From Tipula vernalis (lineage: Eukaryota > Arthropoda > Insecta > Diptera > Tipulidae): DNA of 64,000 nucleotides. The notes under the pieces were generated by a model that saw only the letters and a list, made by a program, of their open reading frames with translations, did not search any database and had not been told where the DNA came from. The position numbers and the translations under genes were made by a program. Of the stretch, positions 1 through 9,971 are shown in pieces (position 1 is the stretch's first letter; each line of letters begins with the position of its first letter). Location of the stretch: NCBI GenBank assembly GCA_958295665.1, contig OY282560.1, forward strand, positions 304,417,536-304,481,535. The letters run 5' to 3'.

Positions 1-193
1 TTATTCGACCAAGATTCATGCCAAACTCAAGAGAAGCTCGGCAACTTTGGGAGTATCTCAACAAGCGATTGAAAACCATCTAAAGGCCATTGGTATGATG
101 CAAAAAACAGGAAATTGTGTTCCGTTTGAAATCAAGCACTCGTGGGGTAAGCCCGGTCATGTACGAACTTCAATGGCTAAACCGAATATTCAT
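1..193 (+). pseudogene. mariner transposase remnant, N-terminal/central piece
   Basis: Translation from the first bases gives a helix-turn-helix-like stretch with LGVSQQAIENHLKAIGM, then QKTGN.VPFE, typical of the DNA-binding part of Mos1-type mariner transposases. It then jumps to GKPGH..TSMAKPNIH, which in intact mariners lies well downstream, so an internal deletion has joined the two parts. The piece is cut at base 193 by an insertion and continues at 1818. The start of the gene lies outside the window. In intact relatives the protein is about 345 aa with a DD34D triad; none of the catalytic residues is present in this piece. Dead copy; family assignment is firm from the conserved words, subfamily is not resolved. 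Confidence 0.85.
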
Positions 194-201
194 GTCAAGA
201 A

Positions 202-1809
202 CAGTGGCGTAACTAAGTATCCGCAGAAACCGCAGCCGCGGAGGGGCCCACGGTTATTGGGGCCCAGGAGATTTATCAAGCGTTGGAATATTACTTCAAA
301 GTCAAGGGTAGTTAGATGGTGTTCAGATTAAGCGTAAAGTAGACCACGTTTTTAAATTTGAAGAAAGGGTTATTTCTAGGAAATTAAGAAAAGGCGGTGG
401 TCTAATTTGTAGAGAAAAAAAATCGTTCCTGTTGCTATTAAATAGTTTCTTAAGTTGCGAGTAATTACTCTTAATCTGACTCCGGCATAGAAATACAAAT
501 GCATTTAGATTCCAACAGATATTTAGAGTTAGAAGAAAAATTTCTAAACTCGTTTGAAATCAAAGCTTTCGACATCAAAGGATAAAGATTTTAGTGTTTG
601 CTGGGTTTATTTATTTGTAAAATACATTTTGCACTCCAAGTTTACCCCTTTTACAAATCAAATTAAGCATTTAGCCAAACAAATTCAACCTTTTACAGAT
701 CAAGTTTTGATTAGAAAATGTTGTATTTGATTGCAAAAGTTTGATTGTGATTGACAACAGATAAGATTTTATTTGTATAAGGTTAATTTGATTTGAAAAA
801 GGGGGCAATTACTCATCTGCTTTGCTACTAAGCATCTTGCGAACATTTTGATGTTCATAAAAGTCAAGAAAAATTGTTGAACCTTTCTTCTTACAAAAAT
901 ATCTAACCGCAACTGAAAACAATTTTTTGATTCCTTCATTAAGTGCGCGCTTATCTTTAGAAAGCGAATCAACGTACACTTCAGCCAAACCAGTCAGACC
1001 ATATAATCAATTAGCGGTCGTTCGACTTATAGCTTCTCATTTATCGGATCTTTTGATTACCGGTGAACTGTAAATAAAAATAAACCTGGTAAAATCGGTT
1101 CATCGATTCAGGAAAATGTCGACGCCAGATTAATTTTGAAATTAGTGAATGTGTTTTTTCGGTTGTTTTTGGCGGGGTTCTCCTCAGAACGTTGAAGGCT
1201 ATTCGAAGAATTGATTGTTCGATATTTAACGGATGACCGATACAATTTGAGGGTTTCATTCTTATTATTAACATCAAGTCATATTTACACGAATTTTCGG
1301 AACTTTTCGAAATTTTCGTAGATTTCTTAAGTTTTTCGACATTTCTAGGATTATTCAAGATTATGTTAAAGGTTTTTAAATTTATTCGAATTTTGAATGG
1401 CAATGTACGCCGCTTAGATTAGAGAACTTAATAAGTAATATTTAGTAAATTTTTCGAGATTATGCCAAAATTTCGATATTTCTCCGATTTTCTAGGTTAT
1501 TTACGTTTTACATGCGGTGATTAGCCCATATAGGATTGCCTTTGGTTTTACATACTTACGGATAATTCAATACATATTTGAGAAATTTCAAGGATATTCA
1601 AGAAATGCATATTTTTCAAATTATATTCGAAATTTGTGAAGCTTCATCGATATGCAAGATGTTTCATTTTGTTTGAGGCTATTGAAATGAATTACGTTCT
1701 GTTTCGTATACTCTCGAAATCGGATTCTTAATTAATACGAGGCTTGATAATAGAAAACAAATAAGTTTTTTCACAACAAATATTTTTAGGGGCCCAAGAA
1801 AAAATTTGC
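202..1809. mobile_element. hAT-like non-autonomous insertion in mariner, 8-bp target duplication
   Basis: The 8-mer GTCAAGAA occurs at 194-201 and again at 1810-1817, exactly where the mariner reading frame breaks and resumes, so it is read as a target-site duplication. The insert starts CAGTGGCGTAACTA, a start common among hAT elements, and carries GGGGCCCA near both ends (about 244-270 and 1791-1797) in a GC-rich subterminal context. The right end (ATTTGC) does not mirror the left terminus, so the terminal repeat is imperfect or lost. Inside I found no transposase: the minus-strand frames at 769-972 and 1041-1403 resemble nothing I know. An 8-bp duplication fits hAT (or P/Merlin); hAT is preferred from the CAGTGGCG terminus. 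Confidence 0.65.
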
Positions 1810-1817
1810 GTCAAGAA

Positions 1818-2180
1818 GCTAATGATGTGCATCTAGTGCTACGTTGTTATTATTAACAACAATTAATTCAATTAAGCTGAGCATTGAAGCTCAAATGCCC
1901 AGACTATGCCAACTGATATGACAAAGTGATTTTTCAACAGGACAACGCTCGGCCACATGAGGCTTCTCAAAGTGATGTCCCACCCTACCCGCCTTATTCA
2001 CCAGACACTGCTTCTTCCGAATACCAATTGTTCCGGTCGACACGAAGTAGTTAAAAATTGGGTCGATTCTTGGATCGCCTCAAAATACGAGGAATTTTTA
2101 TACCGATCAATTGTCACGTTGCTCACATATTATTGTGATCTGAACAAACGGCAAAAGTTTTCAGTCAAGAAATTTTGAAC
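1818..2180 (+). pseudogene. mariner transposase remnant, C-terminal piece
   Basis: Continuation of the mariner at the window start. One frame reads LKLKCPDYAN, then DKVIFQQDNARPH, the second catalytic aspartate block of mariner. Frameshifts follow: LPNTNCS in place of the usual SDYHLF region, then EVVKNWVDSWIASK.EEF, the C-terminal signature. Several stops (for example in the stretch 1821-1890) and frameshifts rule out function. It lies directly after the 8-bp duplication that ends the hAT-like insert. Certain as a mariner relic. Confidence 0.85.
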
Positions 2181-2473
2181 AATGTGAATCTGATCCTCTC
2201 TAAACGGAATAATTTAAGTTCTTAAGGATTTTCAATAGTATACTAGAAATTTATAACTGGATCTAATTGTTATAGTTGGGAGATGATAAATGTCAAATGC
2301 GATCTTGATTTCTGTTCAACACTAGTCAGTTCTAAATAATCTAACATTAGTTGTGAGTCTGTGATTTAGCGGCACGAGGAAAGAAGATTTATACTGTATT
2401 GACCGCCTTATGTGTTGGGGAAGGGGTCTCCAAATGTAGGAAACTCGTGACATCTCTTATGGACCTTACAACC

Positions 2474-3185
2474 TTAAGCCAAACATATAGTTCGTTTTGG
2501 CAATACAGTTATCGATTTGACTGTTAAAACTAACGTTTTCGACGAAGGTACTCCTAAATCAGTAATTGTTGTTGTATATATAGTAATTATCGGATTTCTT
2601 TTGCTACGAAAAGACCTTGTTTTGAACTTCTTGATGTTTAAGTGTAATAAGTACTCACTCACTATGTCTATTGAGGTCATCTTGCAGTTTTTGTGCATCA
2701 CAAATTTATTCAATCGTACGTTAAATTTTTACGTTATTTGAGTTTTTCATGGCCTTGGTTATCCGATAAATGAAAAAACTAAAAATCCTGGGTATAATGT
2801 GCGATCCTTGACGAACACCAAATATCAATTTTATAACGTTGGATTTCTTATTGCCGTGCAAATATTATATATTGTAAACTGTTTTTTAGGCATGACTTAA
2901 ACCAATTAATGTTTTCTAATAAAAATCTAAATGCAAATAGATTTTGGAGTGCTTCATGATGACATATAGAATCAAATGTCTTACTGAAACCCTGATAAGC
3001 CATGCCTACTTGATGTTATCCTTCTATCTCATTTATTACTTGGCTTTTGAATTCAACCAGGTTAGTAGATATGAACCTACCAGGCATAAATTCACGCTGG
3101 TTGACAGACATATGACTTATTAGAGTTTTTTCTGGTATATTTCAGTTAATTGAGCTATTCTGTTAGTTAAAAAATCACTTTGTTT
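2474..3185 (-). pseudogene. non-LTR retrotransposon reverse transcriptase remnant
   Basis: Read on the minus strand, the sequence shows the ordered landmarks of a Jockey/R1-type reverse transcriptase: QREFMPGRF with NLVEF (about 3110-3045), YQGFSKTFDS (degenerate DFSKAFD, about 2990), NWFKSCLKNS, then IFGVRQGSHI (degenerate GVPQGS, about 2830), and after a gap SEYLLHLNIKKFKT with a TITDLGVPSSK block (2650-2530; usual form IKDLGV). The catalytic FADD box is missing and stops and frameshifts are frequent. No endonuclease or poly-A tail was found, so it is a truncated copy. The clade within the Jockey/R1/I group cannot be settled from these words. Confidence 0.75.
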
Positions 3186-3513
3186 ATTTCGAAGGTAATC
3201 ACAGAACAAAAGTTGTTTCTCGAATGAAATTTTCTCATAATATAAAATTCTTTCTTTCTACAATAAAATTATTTCTAACAAAATAAAGTGACATCTGGCA
3301 GAAAGTGACATCTAACAAAAAACATAATTACAATTCATGTTTTAAACTTTTAGTACATTATATTAAGTACTAAAATTCATTGGTTTAAAAAAGAACCAAC
3401 AGATGGCCCACTTTGTATTTAAAGTACACAATTAAATTATATAATGTTGACCTATGTTTAACTGCTATGATCAACTGCTTGCGTTTCAGATAAGTTGAAA
3501 ATAGCTCGTAGTT

Positions 3514-3804
3514 TAGCTGTTTACAGGGTTCGAATCCCTATAGAGGCGGGATGCAAAAGGGATTTTTCACCATCTGATTACGATCGGTGATGAAGATGAA
3601 CACATCTATGACCCCCTGTTGAGAGTGCAGAATCCATGGGCCGACCCACCTTTCATGTCAGCACTACAGGTTGGCATGAAGCAATGCAATGTGCAGGTGG
3701 TTTTTCTAAGACAGATCTGTAGCCGCCCGTCCTCGATTTGGCTACTCCAGGCGTAAAGTAGGACGGTAAAAAATAAATCAAAAGAAACAAATAAACAAAC
3801 AAAC
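3514..3804 (+). mobile_element. tRNA-derived SINE, 11-bp target duplication
   Basis: AGCTCGTAGTT occurs at 3503-3513 and 3805-3815 and flanks 291 bp. The insert holds GGGTTCGAATCCCT near 3524-3537, a perfect RNA polymerase III B box with a T-arm-like stem. An unrelated body follows, and the 3' end is A-rich with AAATAAAT/AAACAAAC units just before the second repeat. This is the structure of a SINE mobilised by a LINE. The A box and 5' half of the tRNA part are missing, so the copy is 5'-truncated or the family carries only the 3' tRNA half. It is not a tRNA gene: no anticodon arm or D arm precedes the T arm. Confidence 0.7.
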
Positions 3805-3844
3805 AGCTCGTAGTTCCATTTTTCGGAAAACACGGCAGTGGTTA

Positions 3845-4063
3845 AGGAATGATTGTATAAATTCTTTAAATTTTGTAAATTTTATGAGTTCTGTAAAATG
3901 TTTTATTTTTGTCTGTTCTTCAAATTCTACAAACTCAAATATTCTATAATTTCTATAAATCCTATAAATTCGAAAAATTTTATAAATTCTATAAATTTTA
4001 TGAATTCATTAAAGTCTAAAAATTCAGAAAGTTCTTTAAATTCTACAAATATCATAAATTCTT
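3845..4063. repeat. degenerate TATAAATTC-type AT-rich array, left part
   Basis: Imperfect tandem words of 10-12 bp such as AAATTCTATAAATT fill the stretch without a strict register. The same words resume at 6328, on the other side of the Tigger element, so this was one array before that insertion. Apparent reading frames here are by-products of low complexity. Confidence 0.75.
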
Positions 4064-4065
4064 TA

Positions 4066-6325
4066 GTTGGGTAAAGTGGGGTACAATTATCAGTGGGGTA
4101 CATTCATCAACACCGTTTTAACAGGGTTAGCTTTGTTTTAATTTATCTTATAAAAATTATGAGTTACCTATTTTGTAATATCTACATCCTAGTGAAGTTT
4201 GGCCGTCGACATTTGAATGATTAGCACGTGTTTTCCAATGTTTTACAATATTTTTCTAATATTTCGTTCGTACCAGGTAAGTGTTTTGGCTATAGTTATT
4301 TCTAAGTGATTTACCATTTTGTTTGTGATACCTGTTATTCATACATTTGTATTGTAGATCGCAAATCTGAAAATAACGGTAAATCATTTTGCACATTTTT
4401 TTACATAAAACTGTTACTTAACCTAGTTTGGGGCTCATACGTTGCACGTGTACAAAACACTTTCAATGACAGATGACAAATGTGCCCAATTTATTTAATT
4501 ATGTTTTATATCTAGTAATATCACAATTATTCGTATTCATAGACGCATTAGTATTATATTAGTATGTTTTAATGGTCCGAAATTATAAGCGAAAAACTGA
4601 GAGAATCAATATCAGTGAAGCTGATGAAAGAAAGGCAATTGAGATGTATTCAAGAGAATTGAAACGCCAACGAGTGCCTAAAGAAGAAACGAGCTACGAT
4701 GGATCCACTTGCAATGGATACTGTCTCAGATTCAGGTAATAGTAGTGGTTGTGAGACAAACGGAGATTTTTACCAGTCGAAATACACTGGAAAGCAAACG
4801 TTTTCGAAAAATGTTCCAAATTGCAGTACGTAGATGATTTCGCCAGGTAATTTGCCTACAGTTATGCGAAAATAAAATAATGTTATACATCCATCAATCA
4901 GCATGGGACGCCAAAAAGAAAGTCAGGGTAGATTGGCTCGATTCGGTTTATGGTTGGAGGAATGGTAGGATCAGTTGCCTTTAACTCAAAAAGTGGATGG
5001 ATAACGGCCAAAATATTTATTAACATTTTGAAACAGATCAAAAATCCTACTAACTGTTCCGTTGAAAAGCCAATATTATTACTCATGGATAATCATAGCT
5101 CACACTGCTCCTTGGAATGAATTTTGTTCGATCGAGATAAAGGCATAGTTAAGTTGTCATTTCCACTCATTCAAAAAATATTGCAGAATCCTATCAAAAA
5201 TAATAACTAGAACAATAAAACAATTCAATTATTGACTCCAGAACAAATACGCCCTATTGCGCGTATTTTGAAGAAAAGCAATTTGACAAAGAAATGGGGG
5301 AAATCTCCGTTTATTCCCCAAAATTTACGCCAGAGAAACATAAATTGGAAGGACAGCGAAAAGGAAAAATCGATAAAGCATATTCAGGAAATTCGAAAAA
5401 TCGTACATAAGAAAATCGGTAAAAAACAAATCGTTAAAAAAGTCGTAACGTTTTCTTCCACTGAAGACGAATCTGATGTACCATATGAAGAATCCTGCCA
5501 ATTATTATCCTTATCTACAGACGAAGACAGCTCGACTAAAGAAACAGAGATGCTTCTGATTGATTCAGATGTTTCGGTAGAGGGAGACTACGTGCTCGAT
5601 AGATTTACTATTAAAATCAAAGAATATATTTTACGCTGAACAAATTATTGAAGCTGTAAAAAATGAAAGTTATGTTCTAAAATTTTTGAAGAAGCAATGC
5701 TTCAACAGTTACTTTTATGACCCTGAACACGAAGACATATCTAATATTTTACGAAATGACATTGTAATGAAGTTGCCAATTCCAGAGCATCCAGCAGGCA
5801 CATCACGTTCTGCCACAAAATTCAATTTTGAAATTGACTTGACAAAATACAATTTACGATAATTTTATTTTAATTTGATATGTTTGTAATTTTTGTTATG
5901 TTGCTTTCCTATTATTTTTACATTAATTTGTCAAACAAGGCATTTTATCTATGAGACTGATACTGAATTTTGAGACCTTTATATATAAGTATTAAATAAA
6001 GCCTAATATTTCCGTATGCTTGTAATTAATTGCTTTTTATTAAGCTACATTATGAACGACTGAATTAAAAATAGTTCAATTCCTTTTGAAAAACTAATTT
6101 CTTTAACATTTATAAATTTTCTACAGTATTTAAAGCTATGCGACTAATTACCAAAAAGTACCCCAGCACTGTTAATTTTTACCCTCACTATTAATAAATT
6201 AGAAGTGTTCCTAAAAGATAGCGTCATCAGCTATCGTAGAAAACCATTCAAAAATATTCCCATTTTTTTTTTTTTTACATATGCTAGAAAAAAAAGTGAC
6301 GAATGAACCCGTACTTTAACCTTCT
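4066..6325 (+). mobile_element. Tigger/pogo DNA transposon, degenerate, in AT-rich array
   Basis: The left end reads GGTAAAGTGGGGTAC followed by ACATTCATC, and the right end mirrors it imperfectly (GACGAATG...CGTACTTTAACC). A second inverted motif, AGTGGGGTAC at about 4093, is answered by AAGTACCCCAGC near 6155. TA dinucleotides at 4064-4065 and 6326-6327 fit the TA target of pogo elements. Both flanks are the same degenerate array, which rejoins when the element is removed. Inside are a ~500 bp leader and a broken transposase. Confidence 0.7.
4572..5871 (+). pseudogene. Tigger/pogo transposase remnant
   Basis: Starts MVRNYKRKTER with ISEADERKAIEM, the start of the pogo/Tigger helix-turn-helix (psq-like) region. 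It then breaks and resumes at about 4955 with GMVGSVAFNSKSGWIT and, near 5065, LLLMDNHSSHCS, the second-aspartate DNH block of the DDE domain. A frame from 5232 gives LTPEQIRPIARILK and an acidic, Ser-rich tail, and after one frameshift near 5630 the frame ends at 5871 with EHPAGTSRSATKF. The first catalytic block and the SHRMQPLD block are deleted. Intact relatives are about 500-700 aa; this copy is dead. Confidence 0.75.
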
Positions 6326-6327
6326 TA

Positions 6328-7275
6328 TAAATTAATTTCCAGTACTCAGAAATTTACTTATAAATTATAATCTTATATATAAAGTAAAGTTATACTTTTA
6401 CTTATTACTTATAAAGTTCTTATAAATTTACGCGATAAATACTATAGATTTTATACATTCTACAAAGTTAATAAATGTTATAAATCCTTTTATGTTTATA
6501 ATCTCTATAAATTCTGTAAAATTTGTGAATTTTTTAAATTCCATTAAAAATAAATTCTCTAAATTCTGCAAATTAAAATTTGGCTTATTTCGAAAATTCC
6601 GTAATTTCTATAAATTATTTGAAATCTACAAATTTTAAAAATTCGAAAAATTCTATGAATTTTAATATTTTCATAAATTCTTTAATTTCTAGAAATTTTA
6701 TAAATTCAATGTAAACAGATATATAAGTATCATGATAATTTTATAAATTCTACAAATATTGTAAATTCCAATTTGTCTATAAATCTATAAATTTTTAAAT
6801 TTTTTGAATTTTATCTCTACATTTTCGATAAAATTTCTATAAATTATTTTAAGTTTGTCTGTTCTGTAAATTCTACAAACTCATATTTTACAATGCAGTT
6901 TCTCAAACAAATTTTTCCCGAATTCTAAAAATTCTCTTGACCCCCTGAAACCTAAAAATTCAGTAAGTTCTTTAAATTAAACTTTAAACACGACAAATCC
7001 TATAAATTTTATAAATTTTAATAAGTCTACGAACAGAATAAATTTTTTGAATTTTATAAATTCTTAAAATTTTATAAATTGTTTTAACTGACAGAGAGTT
7101 GTATAAATTCTACAAAATTAAATTGTTTTTCCAAATTTTACTTCTTTTTCTAAAAATACCATAATTTTTATAAATACTGTAAATTTTATAAATTCTTGGA
7201 ATTCTGCAAATTTTGTAAATTCTACAAATTCTTTATTAAACTATGTAAATTCCATAATTTCTATAAATTTTTTAA
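6328..7275. repeat. degenerate TATAAATTC-type AT-rich array, right part
   Basis: About 950 bp of variations on TTATAAATTCTACAAATT, in which runs of TTTATAAATT recur every 10-15 bases. Continuous in character with 3845-4063. No reading frame or terminal repeat is associated. Confidence 0.75.
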
Positions 7276-8360
7276 TTTGGCTCAAAAAAAAATCGATTTA
7301 TATTTCGAAAAGCTCCTTTCCACCTCCACTTATGTATATTGAAATACTGGAAACAAGTTTAATTTAATTTTTAAACGTCCATATTTGGCGTTTTCGGAAA
7401 CAGGCCTTGGGTAATTTCACAGTAAATTTCGATAATTGCCAAACCAACCTTGATTATACAAAGTCATAGTCTAAAAAACGAAGCTTTTATAAGCGAATTA
7501 GAAACGAGGAAAAAACCAAACTTTTCATAGTAAAACACACAAAACACAAATTATGATTTCTGAAATACGTTCAAAAATGTTTGAATTTCAACATATGTAT
7601 ATGAATGTCGTTATTTAAACCAAAATATAAAAAAAAATTCAAAACAACAGCATTCTGCTCAAATTGAAATAAAAGCTTACTACAATTCGTTTAGTCATTA
7701 AGTCAATATACATTGCATAGATGGTAGTGATGGCCGTACAAATTTGGTAAAATTATTCCAAAAATTACGACCTGGGGAAATTTCAAGTTCAAAAATTGTA
7801 GGAAAAACAAATTCACAAAATATAGGAACGTGTGATAATTTTGTGATTAAATAATTTTTTGTCGTATTTTTCTGTTAACATTTTAGACATCTTACGTACA
7901 CTAGTAAAACTAAAGATAAATTTAGCAAGTATTACTTTAATTCGTCAGAGACAGAAATAATTTAATTTTAATATTTCTGCAATTAATATTTATTTAATAC
8001 TAATATAGCCTTCTTATATATGGTTGGTTATTAAAGGTATGTAGAAAACTTTTACATAAACATTTTATAATATTTTTGCTTTTTTCATTGAAAAACTTGA
8101 AGCTAAAAAACATCATATTTACTATGGATTCCTATGCAAATCACAGAAAAGTTATACCACTAAAAAAGCTTCTAAAAAATACGTCATACTGATTATGGCT
8201 CTATACTCTAGAAGGTTTTGATAATACTCATCAGTCTTATATGTATACTAATTATAGATATTATTGCACTTTAAATGAATTAAGAACCAATCTAAAAGTC
8301 ATATTTCATATGTACTCGTAGTTCTTGCACAAAAAATTTTAAGGCTTATAAGTATATCAC
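7276..8360. other. AT-rich stretch without recognisable gene
   Basis: I see no coding signature, terminal repeat or RNA-like structure. The right edge should contain the 3' untranslated part and 3' terminus of the minus-strand hAT element that ends at 8361, but I could not identify its terminal repeat. Confidence 0.5.
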
Positions 8361-9046
8361 CTAAATAAAATAGGCCCGCAAAAAACACAAATTGTCAATA
8401 CTTTTGTTATACAAACGGGACCATATTTTAGTGTATATCTGACCCGCGGCTGAAAAGGCTCTTTCAGATGCTACAGATGTTGGTGGCTGGCTTTACTTGT
8501 TTTGTTAAATAAATCGTAATCGTTTCCATTTGGTTTTGTTTTTTTCCATTCGTCGGGATTATGTACAAATTGAAAGACATCCGAATACTACAAGCGTCTC
8601 TCTTTTAGACGGAAAAGTAGTTCAGATTTCACATTTTCACTAAGTAATGTATTTTGGTTAGATAATACTGACAACATAAATTTAATAGAGGTATAGGCAC
8701 TTAATAAAATGTTATTACTTGAGCACAAAGCTTCCACAGTCAACTTTATGGGTAATAGTGATGATATTATACCATCAATTAATGTATCTTTATTTTCTGA
8801 GAAACTTATATCAACACCCAAATAAATAAAACTTTTCCGGACACAGGATTTCAATAAGTAAAATCTTTCCACCATAGCCACTATTACCTACGTAGTCTTT
8901 GTGTCAAGAATAAGTGCAATTTCCTTCTTAAATTCATCTCGTGTTTGTTTTTGAAGGTAATCATTGTTTTTAGGTGATCGTCTGAACATTTTTACTATAT
9001 TTCGAATTTTGTGTATGACAGGATATATATGATTACATATCATAAT
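8361..9046 (-). pseudogene. hAT transposase remnant, C-terminal half
   Basis: On the minus strand the frame entering from the BEL border reads VKMFRRSPKNNDYLQ, LILDTKT, MVERFYLLKSCV and KLTVEALC, the central core of BED-type hAT transposases (tryptophan-bearing RWNS replaced). It continues to FVHNPDEWKKTK, then after a deletion to PTSVASERAFSAAGQI and a TAG stop at 8361-8363. SVASERAFSAAG is the hAT dimerisation signature. The N-terminal half lies at 16874-17433; removing the BEL element and one 5-bp duplication joins the halves in the same frame. Frameshifts and the deletion near 8480 show the copy was probably dead. Confidence 0.85.
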
Positions 9047-9761
9047 TGGCGACGCTGGATAAAAATAATTGTCGCCGTGTTTAAATTACAAAAAATTTGC
9101 AGGTCACAAATACGTTAGCTTATTCGTAAACTAATCGACGATAATTAAATAAAACTATATTTTGTATTGTGACACTTCACTTAATTATTTATTTACTCGA
9201 AGATAATTTTGAATATAATAAAAAATAATGTCGATGATTTTACATATATATTTTTTATTTGACTTATTCTTACAATGATCAATGACAGACTGATTCCAAT
9301 TTTTTTCCCACCACCAAATATTTTTCAAGCTGACGCTAGTGGCATTTGCCGTCAAAAAAGAATGTACCTTTCGAATTACTAATATACGCAACCAAAATTC
9401 GAGTTCGAAAAATACATTTGTAATGATGGCGTTTGTTGACATTTTAACACAAGAAATGTCACAACAAACTAATTTATTTACAACATACATTTCAAAGTAT
9501 GTATATTTATTTAATTATATTAATGGATTATACAATATAAAATATAACATTTAATAAGATAAGTATATGTATAACAAATAATACTCTTTAAATGTACTAC
9601 AATATAATTTTTGGTTTCTTTAGATAAATCATCATGGATATTATGTGTTTTCAACGCAAAAACAACTCGGGTAACTATTATAATGTTTTGATGAACATTT
9701 AAGTTCATGTATTTTAGTATTTCTTCTTGTTTTAGGAATGATGATTACTCTGGCGTTACCA
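9047..9761 (-). repeat. BEL 3' LTR
   Basis: 715 bp, TG...CA, identical to the 5' LTR but for one base. Short open frames inside it on both strands also occur in the other LTR and are not genes. On the internal side (9762-9775) the minus strand reads AAGGCCGCGGGTA, the likely polypurine primer for plus-strand synthesis, although it is only partly purine. Confidence 0.93.
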
Positions 9762-9971
9762 TACCCGCGGCCTTGAAATATGTATAAATTTCAACAGATT
9801 GCCTTTTACATTTTAATTATTCAATTTTTGTAATACGAGTAATAAATACATAACTTTCTGATTTGTAATCTTAGTTGGGTTTATATTACCTCTTTTCTTT
9901 TATTTTCATAAAACTACCCTAAACCATATAACCTAAACTGAATTATACTGTTTGATTATGTATAATTGATA

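Noticed and set aside
3514..3560. Possible tRNA gene
   Set aside because: Only a T arm/B box is present; no D arm, anticodon arm or acceptor pairing, and it lies inside a SINE with its own target duplication.
3853..4074. 73-codon frame
   Set aside because: Low-complexity AT-rich array; Asn/Ser/Phe/Ile content is an artefact.
9185..9708. Small frames repeated at 16292-16815
   Set aside because: They lie in the two LTRs of the BEL element and are conserved only because the LTRs are near-identical.
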